Part shown: positions 58,089 to 64,000 of the stretch, piece by piece
Position numbering within the stretch: the first letter of the stretch is position 1
How the letters are laid out: each line of letters begins with the position of its first letter
Origin: Bradysia coprophila
Taxonomy: Eukaryota > Arthropoda > Insecta > Diptera > Sciaridae
Length of the DNA stretch: 64,000 nt
Assembly (NCBI RefSeq): GCF_014529535.1
Contig: NW_023503362.1
Coordinates: 1 to 64,000, forward strand
Direction of reading: 5' to 3'
Notes under the pieces: generated by a model
What the model was told of the DNA's origin: nothing
Databases searched by the model: none
What the model saw: only the letters and a program-made list of their open reading frames with translations
Translations under genes and position numbers: made by a program

Positions 58089-58194
58089 GTATCTGTTTTG
58101 GACGTTTGATTTTAGGCACTTTCGCATGTAGCCCTCACTTTGTTCGGGCTACAACTCGCGAAATTGCCTAAAATCAAACGTCCAAAACAGATAC
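58089..58194. mobile_element. Small hairpin element with GTAGCCC-TTGTTC-GGGCTAC core
   Basis: A 31-bp arm beginning GTATCTGTTTTGGACGTTTG is perfectly repeated in inverse at the right end (CAAACGTCCAAAACAGATAC). A second inner palindrome GTAGCCCTCACTTTGTTCGGGCTAC (25 bp, read in halves) forms the loop. The perfect arms suggest recent activity or selection on the structure. Confidence 0.82.
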
Positions 58195-58477
58195 ACAAAT
58201 AACTATTCCAAGTCGATGGAGGGGAGGAGCCACTAGCAATATTTGCTGCCGAGGTTTCGAATGTAATAATAATTATAATATGTCTTTACAGAGCCTAAAT
58301 TATTACTACGTTTCATCCTTAATTTATGTTTCTCATTATTTATTTAATGAAAATGGGATTTTCGTATCATTCTATGGCCGAGTAACACGACTTACACTCC
58401 AAGGACTTATTTTCATTTTTTCTGATTCGTATCGTCGACGCCTACAAATGTGTTAATAACCGGTTTAGTTCGTCGGT

Positions 58478-58646
58478 TATGCTGAAAACAAACGAGGCAT
58501 TCAAAACGTGTTTTGGTCCTTGTTTTCATGACGAAATTGTCGCAACTGTCAAATAAATTTAGAAATTTCTTTATCGAAAATTGCGATTTGTCAATGAAAA
58601 CTAGGACCAGAACACGTTTTCAATGTCTCGTTTGTTTTCAGCATTA
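58478..58646. mobile_element. MITE with inverted repeats of about 51 bp
   Basis: The left arm ATGCTGAAAACAAACGAGGC and its continuation through GTGTTTTGGTCCTTGTTTTC are inverted at the right with four or five mismatches, ending GTTTGTTTTCAGCAT. The centre of about 65 bp is AT-rich. No target duplication is evident. Confidence 0.85.
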
Positions 58647-58684
58647 GGATATACCCAAGTAAAAATACAAACAAGTTCCTCGCT

Positions 58685-58768
58685 AAAGGACTTTTTTAGC
58701 GAATTCGATTCTAGCACTCGCCTTCGGCTCGAGCTGGAAACCCCTCATTCGCTAAAAAGCATTAGGCG
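58685..58768. mobile_element. Small hairpin element with CTCGCCTTCGGCTCGAG core
   Basis: Arms CTTTTTTAGCGAA and TTCGCTAAAAAG, with CTAAAGG and CATTAGGCG outside them, enclose CTAGCACTCGCCTTCGGCTC. The core is nearly identical to that of the element at 54363-54472, while the arms differ. Confidence 0.7.
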
Positions 58769-59535
58769 TTAGGAAAATAATTATTTCGGGCTGATACTTC
58801 CGTGGATAATACGTGCAAATAAACGTTGAGCAAGAACCGATTTTGTTGTTCTTCGACGTCCTAATGATCCTAATGCAAATAGTGACCCTCATAAAAATTG
58901 ATAGTAAAATTTGCGAGCAGGTGTCACAGAAGGTACAGTTTACAGAGTTCATGTTTTCGATGTACGCGGCGCTGGATGTGCTAAGTCAAACATCATTCCA
59001 ATTGTATATTCCAATTTTCCAATGTTTTTTTTTTAGAATTTGTTTTGGATTGACATTTCTGTATTTTCGAGTGAATTATGAAATGTAGCTCGGTCCGACA
59101 TACGCATATTTCTGTATGTTATTTAAAGTCAGCGCAATAGATACATAGTTTTTGACCAAAGGTTTAATTCGAATAAGTAGAGTAGTGAAACCGTCCACAA
59201 GGAACCACAAGACTGCTGTCGCAATATTCAATATAAGAAGTGCGCAACTGTTTCAAGTTTAACTGATTTGTTTCAACAGTTTGTGTTCCAATTACTGATA
59301 ATTTATTATGCTAATTGATTTGTGGTGATGATGTTGTTACCAATAAGAAGTGCATAAATATCTTCAGTCCGAAGCAAAATCAAGTGGGTGTTCGATGCAT
59401 TAAATTTTAATTAAATGAAACGTAGGGCAGATGATACGCATCGAATTGATCTAATCTTGACCTTCCACCACAACATTCCATTGTTAAGCGAATAATTTTA
59501 TCGAAAAATACTCCAGAAAACCTGATTCGAACAAT
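58769..59535. other. Intergenic, with an unsupported hydrophobic frame
   Basis: A 91-codon frame at 58813-59088 is hydrophobic (FFDVLMILMQIVTLIK) and could be a fragment of a membrane protein such as a chemoreceptor. No conserved motif or partner exon was found. Nothing else is supported. Confidence 0.3.
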
Positions 59536-60068
59536 ATGCATAGAGACTCATTACGAAATGGTAATGGTAACAACAACGGCACAACGGAACGCGATGCTGG
59601 TATGTTTCTTTTGTTTACTTTTAAGTTGATCTGTGGCCCCATTTACAAAACACAAATCAGATCAATTTCCCTCGGAATGCATTTTCCAGGAAATTGGTCA
59701 CTCAGTCCGAAACAATTTTCAGTCTTCTCACTGACTGATTAATGACAATTTGTTATCGACTAAAAGAAATAAAGTGATTTAAGTCGAACCAACAATTTTC
59801 CATCCTCTTTGCAGCTCACATTCGATTCCGTGAACGAGGACCCACGCAAGTGTATCAGTGCTCCAGCTGCCACCGACCATTCGAAGCAAGCAACAAGGCT
59901 GAAATTATGGAACATTTCGAAAACAATGTCCATAGGAAAATTGCTAGTGATTGTCTGTATTGTCACGGAGCCGTCTTTCAATACAGAACGGTGCGTGGTG
60001 AAGCGGAATTCTATCATAACTGCTTGCCGTACAAGAAAATGAATAGCAAGCTAAAGAACAAATCATAA
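59536..60068 (+). CDS. Small zinc-finger-like protein, function unknown
   Basis: Two exons, 59536-59599 and 59815-60068, give 105 residues. The first exon encodes a polar Asn/Gly-rich leader (MHRDSLRNGNGNNNGTT). The second starts AHIRFRERGPTQVYQ and holds two putative zinc sites: C37-x2-C40 with H55 and H61, and C68-x2-C71 with H89 and C91. The end is lysine-rich. The donor (GCTG|GTATGT) and acceptor (TCTTTGCAG) are good and the phase is preserved. The second exon uses ordinary coding-like codons, unlike the flanks. AATAAA is at 60253-60258. Whether it binds DNA, RNA or protein is unknown. Confidence 0.72.
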
Positions 60069-61108
60069 TACTCCTCGTACCTAAAAACTGATGTTAGTAT
60101 TGTATTGTAAGTAAGTACATTTAGAATGTAGAGGATTAGAGATGTTGAACAAATTGCCTTATTTATTTGTTGAAATTTTTTTTAATTTTATTTTTCCATA
60201 ATCAATGAGAGTTTTTGTACGATTTTTTGATACCAAAACTGTTTTTTATAAAAATAAATTTCAATTCAATTTTGCGACATTTTTTTCATTTTACCTTATC
60301 GAAAATTGACCTCGACCTAATTTCTCCTATTATGGGTATAAAATGCCAGCTTAATGTGCACTTCTAATGAAAACATTGCTGCAATCGTGTAACAAGGTAT
60401 ATAATGCGTTTTTGTAGTCTGCAGACACGAATGTAAACAAAAACATTTTCTCCTCTGTGACTGTGATGGTTACAAAAAATATTCGATTTTTTCGGTCGTG
60501 ATTTTCTATCATTCAGTTCAATAAAATTAATAAATTTACGGTGTTACGGCGATTTTGTGGTTCACATGCACTCCCTCACATATTTTTGGATTTTATCAAC
60601 GAAAATTTTATTTCATTTTTATCAAATTTGAATGGACAAGATAAAGTTCTGCAGCGTTAACTGAATAATATTCATCGAACTTTGATAGACCACGAATAAT
60701 TCTGTCGAGGGTGAATTCGAATTTCTAAATACCGCAAATTATCAGTGCTAACGAAAAACTCAACTCAATTTTTCATTTATCAATTATGAGTCTTCTAACA
60801 CTTCACGTCCAAAACTATTGCATCCGAAGCATTTGTTAAATGACTCTGGCCAATGTTACGTTGCCCTATTGACGATGTGGATTTCTATGTAATTTGCATT
60901 ATATGTGAGTTCATTCGTTTCTAAGACCGCTGAGTTTATCACGAAGGCAGCCAAATTTTCTATTGCCACCTTCACGAACTTAGACGAGAATTACTTTTTT
61001 ACAAAAAAATTATATGGAAAATATCCACTTATCCGTTCAAACTTGGGCGCCATCAGCCTTCGTCTTAACATTTTCTCTCAGAACCTAGTTTTATGCTTGA
61101 TTTCTACT
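60069..61108. other. Intergenic
   Basis: AT-rich with no credible gene. A short frame at 60905-61150 runs into a hairpin and has no supporting features. Confidence 0.5.
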
Positions 61109-61208
61109 TCGAAAAAAAACCACACCGTTTTGCCTCCGTTTACTATTTAAACAATAGAAAACAGGCGTGGTTTAGCTAAACGGATGCAAAACAGAGTGGT
61201 TTTTCGGG
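61109..61208. mobile_element. Small hairpin element next to the foldback element
   Basis: Arms CGAAAAAAAACCACACCGTT and ACAGAGTGGTTTTTCG are inverted copies, with GCCTCCGTTTA and TAAACGGATGC as the inner pair. Confidence 0.7.
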
Positions 61209-61214
61209 TGATAT

Positions 61215-62754
61215 TACAAAATCAGGAGGCACAAAATAAGGAAGAGACAAAATCCGGACAAAAAATCCGGAGGCGTCAAAATCCGGAGGCGTCAAAATCC
61301 GGATGCTACAAAAACTGGAGGCGTCAAAATCTTGAAATATTGAATAAATCCGGATGAAATCCGGATAAAATCCGGATGAAATCCAGGTAATACAAAAATA
61401 AAATTTCTGGTGCGGAAGGCAAATGAAACAGAAAAGCGGGAGTTCCTAATATAAAAAGAAATTACTTTTTTTGCCGCATATCATAATAAAATTCGATAAA
61501 ATTATTCTGTTACGTGTCGATAGTGAAAGAATAGCGCCGCAGGCATAAAAAAGAAAAGCGGGGGTCCAGGGGGCGGCAGCCCCCTGATATAAAAATAAAT
61601 TTCTGATTTTTTTCCAGCATATTTTGATGAAATTATTCTGTTACGTGTCGATAGTGAAAGAATAGCGCCGCAGGCATAAAAAAGAAAAGCAGGGGTCCAG
61701 GGGGCGGCAGCCCCCTGATATAAAAATAAATTTCTGATTTTTTTCCAGCATATTTTGATGAAATTATTCTGTTACGTGTCGATAGTGAAAGAATAGCGCC
61801 GCAGGCATAAAAAAGAAAAGCGGGGGTCCAGGGGGCGGCAGCCCCCTGTTATAAAAATAAATTTCTGATTTTTTTCCAGCATATTTTGATGAAATTATTC
61901 GGTTACGTGTTGATAGTAAAAGAATAGCGCCGCAGGCATAAAAAAAGCGGGGGTCCAGGGGGCGGCAGCCCCCTGATATAAAAATAAATTTCTGATTTTT
62001 TTCCAGCATATTTTGATGAAATTATTCTGTTACGTGTCGATAGTGAAAGAATAGCGCCGCAGGCATAAAAAAGAAAAGCGGGGGTCCAGGGGGCGGCAGC
62101 CCCCTGATATAAAAATAAATTTCTGATTTTTTTCCAGCATATTTTGATGAAACTAATCTGTTACGTGTTGATAGTAATAGAATAGCGCCGCAGGCATAAA
62201 AAAGAAAAGCGGGGGTCCAGGGGGCGGCAGCCCCCTGTTATAAAAATAAATTTCTGATTTTTTTCCAGCATATTTTGATGAAACTAATCTGTTACGTGTT
62301 GATATTAATAGAATAGTGCCGCAGATGCTTGTTTATTATTGTATGGTATTAAATGTTAATGGTGATATTGATAATATTGTGGCCATGGTTGCGCTGCAGG
62401 CCGTGAAAAAAAAAAAAACAAAACAAAAAAGCGGGGTCGAGAGGCGGCAGCCCCCGCAATGGGGGGTCAAGGGGGGTGGAACTCCCCTTGCGGGGTATGG
62501 GGCAGAGTCCCATGTATGTGGGGATGTAGGGGGTAAATTCAAGTAAATTCAACTAATCTCAAAATTTTACGTATTCTGAAAGTTACAGGATCCGGAGGAT
62601 ACAAAATCCGGACATATTACAGTTTGAAATTCGTCTGGCATTTGACGCCTCCCGATTTTGTAGCATCCGGATTTTGACGCTTCCGGATTTTGAGGCTTCT
62701 GCATTTTTTGTCCGGATTTTGTCGCCTCCTTATTTTGTGCCTCCTGATTTTGTA
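61215..62754. mobile_element. Foldback-type element with long TIRs and an internal 131-bp tandem array
   Basis: The left end TACAAAATCAGGAGGCACAA recurs inverted at the right end (TTGTGCCTCCTGATTTTGTA). The arms remain alignable for about 105 bp through repeated ATCCGG motifs. Inside, about six units of 127-131 bp (61440-62330) each contain GGGGTCCAGGGGGCGGCAGC, TTTTTTCCAGCATATTTTGA and GAATAGCGCCGCAGGCATAA. A degenerate G-rich unit follows at about 62430-62535. No transposase is present. Long TIRs plus internal tandem repeats are the hallmark of foldback elements. Confidence 0.82.
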
Positions 62755-63246
62755 GGGGAGCCGGTTTTTCGGAAGTGGAAATCAAGAGTTAAACAACGTT
62801 TGTCCCCAAATAATGCTGTGGCGGGCTATCCTTTGTTGGTCATGTAATTTGTTATTCAGAGTTTAAGAAGAAATTACTCAAAGACATATTATTAACGTAC
62901 ACACTGAGAATTTTAATAAAAACGTCTACGTTCGACTAATACAAAACAACTGACCTAGCTTATTATACTGAGGTATACTCAGTTCATACCGTCCATACTC
63001 AGTTTTACTGGATGTTTCAATTGCAAATCTAAGTATATTCGTCTATGGTTAGAAATATCAAACCGGGTTAGTTAGGCATCCATTAGTCAATTTATACGTG
63101 TTCGTTATTACTTAATTTTGCTAAAAATTCACTTTAGTGCGATTTCGTATATTTCGCTTCGTTCTTAATACGTGGTCAAATATGTGTTTTGCATAAGACG
63201 TGAACCTCGCGGAGCCTCGTATGCTGCTCGTATCTAGAAAGCAAGC
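62755..63246. other. Intergenic
   Basis: No gene or clear repeat. It is the 3' flank of the ionotropic receptor. Confidence 0.5.
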
Positions 63247-64000
63247 TTAATCCGGCCTCTGGTCGAAAAGTCGATGATTCTTGAATTTGTTCCAAATTAC
63301 TTCGCCAATGAAAACCATTACACTTGCAATCCAACCACACCACATAACAGTCAACACTGCAAATTCACCCAAGTCAGATTCGCCGCTGATTTTAATGGGG
63401 GGGCTAATATTTATTTTGCACATCTCCTTTACTTCATCACTATCTTCGACCCACTTGTTGATCAATCCCGCATCATTCAGCCAGTGAATTATTACGTTTA
63501 TCTGTTCAATGAAAGGGAAATTCAGTCTGATCTCAAACGATATTGGATATTTAGCGAGAAACGTATCCCTTAGTAAATGAAACGCTTTCAAACTTAACCG
63601 TTTCTGCACTTCTAACAATGCTTGTGCCTGGTAGTCGAATGCAAAAAATGCGATTGAATTGTTAAATGTTCCAATTTCCTTCTTTAATTGATCCATTTGT
63701 ATTCCATGAAATTTGTCGGACCAACCACCATACTTCGAAAGGTCTTCCAAAATATAAGTCAATCCTTTCAATTCCGCCTTATTAACCAAAATCGGAACCG
63801 AGGATTTGTGGAGATCTTTGATTGTGTTGATTTGAGGCTGGTAAATTGGTGATGTTAAGTAACTTTGGAAGACTGAAAGTATACCATTCATGGCAATGAA
63901 TCCTGCGAATGTTAAAGGTACTATCACAAGGACGTCGGCGCGACAAAGATTTTGATATCTGATGGCTGCATTATCGTTTATTAATACATTCACGACGTCG
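63247..64000 (-). CDS. Ionotropic receptor, C-terminal part (runs off the window)
   Basis: The frame is open from the window edge to a stop at 63247-63249, about 250 residues. It begins in the pore region (LVIVPLTFAGFIAMNGILSV), which precedes the S2 ligand-binding lobe with the typical insect IR opening LTSPIYQPQINTIKDLHKS. The lobe ends in the W.-x-GLI-x-KW pattern (HWLNDAGLINKW) and is followed by the last transmembrane helix (FAVLTVMWCGWIASVMVFIG) and a short cytoplasmic tail. Divergent insect IRs serve taste, smell or humidity sensing as ion channels; the ligand is unknown. The amino-terminal part lies beyond the window, so completeness cannot be judged. Confidence 0.82.
   Translation of the reverse strand, partial: DVVNVLINDNAAIRYQNLCRADVLVIVPLTFAGFIAMNGILSVFQSYLTSPIYQPQINTIKDLHKSSVPILVNKAELKGLTYILEDLSKYGGWSDKFHGIQMDQLKKEIGTFNNSIAFFAFDYQAQALLEVQKRLSLKAFHLLRDTFLAKYPISFEIRLNFPFIEQINVIIHWLNDAGLINKWVEDSDEVKEMCKINISPPIKISGESDLGEFAVLTVMWCGWIASVMVFIGEVIWNKFKNHRLFDQRPD

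Noticed and set aside
61764-62009. 81-codon frame with repeated GCRPLDP peptide
   Set aside because: It reads the GC hairpin of the 131-bp foldback repeat and is interrupted in neighbouring units.

Overview
The window is eukaryotic nuclear DNA, almost certainly from an insect and probably a dipteran. It is AT-rich, genes are split by GT-AG introns often only 50-100 bases long, and it carries an insect-type ZAD zinc-finger gene and an insect ionotropic-receptor fragment. A lower dipteran such as a fungus gnat is my best guess, but that is inference only.

Layout. 1-12060 is one block of repeats: five copies of a composite unit made of (i) a 129-bp tandem array, (ii) a body of about 0.6-0.8 kb that ends in poly-T and a GACA-rich tract, and (iii) a spacer packed with short GC-rich hairpins. 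A 533-bp long inverted repeat follows (12081-12613). 13185-17913 holds TBCB (tubulin cofactor B, complete on the minus strand), a weak two-exon candidate, a decayed non-LTR reverse transcriptase with a hAT-like MITE in its tail, a hypothetical minus-strand ORF, and a membrane-anchored RING protein. 18180-21150 is several unrelated simple satellites. 21628-33552 holds Nup50, a two-Ig-domain type I membrane protein resembling FAM187, and a nine-exon PH-domain gene on the minus strand. 33553-39988 has no convincing gene. 39989-50447 holds ALDH7A1 (antiquitin, minus), a cluster of small MITEs, a ZAD-C2H2 gene (plus), a diverged duplicated locus, and geminin (minus). The last 13 kb holds a small cysteine-rich secreted peptide, an A/T-tract minisatellite, UBC9 (minus), a small zinc-finger gene, several hairpin elements, a 1.5-kb foldback element and the 3' end of an ionotropic receptor.

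The recognised genes are unlinked housekeeping or regulatory genes (tubulin folding, nuclear transport, SUMO conjugation, aldehyde detoxification, replication licensing). Nothing suggests they act as one pathway. I resolved exon structures by reading splice sites and checking that phases join; eight multi-exon genes give closed reading frames: TBCB, Nup50, the Ig gene, the PH gene, ALDH7A1, ZAD, geminin and UBC9, plus the two-exon small zinc-finger gene.

The most unusual material is repetitive. The hairpin-rich spacers, many with TTC or TTCG loops, share a GGGGGC/GCCCCC hairpin with the otherwise unrelated foldback element at 61215-62754. A dispersed set of small hairpin elements carries TTCGG-type cores between AT-rich inverted arms.
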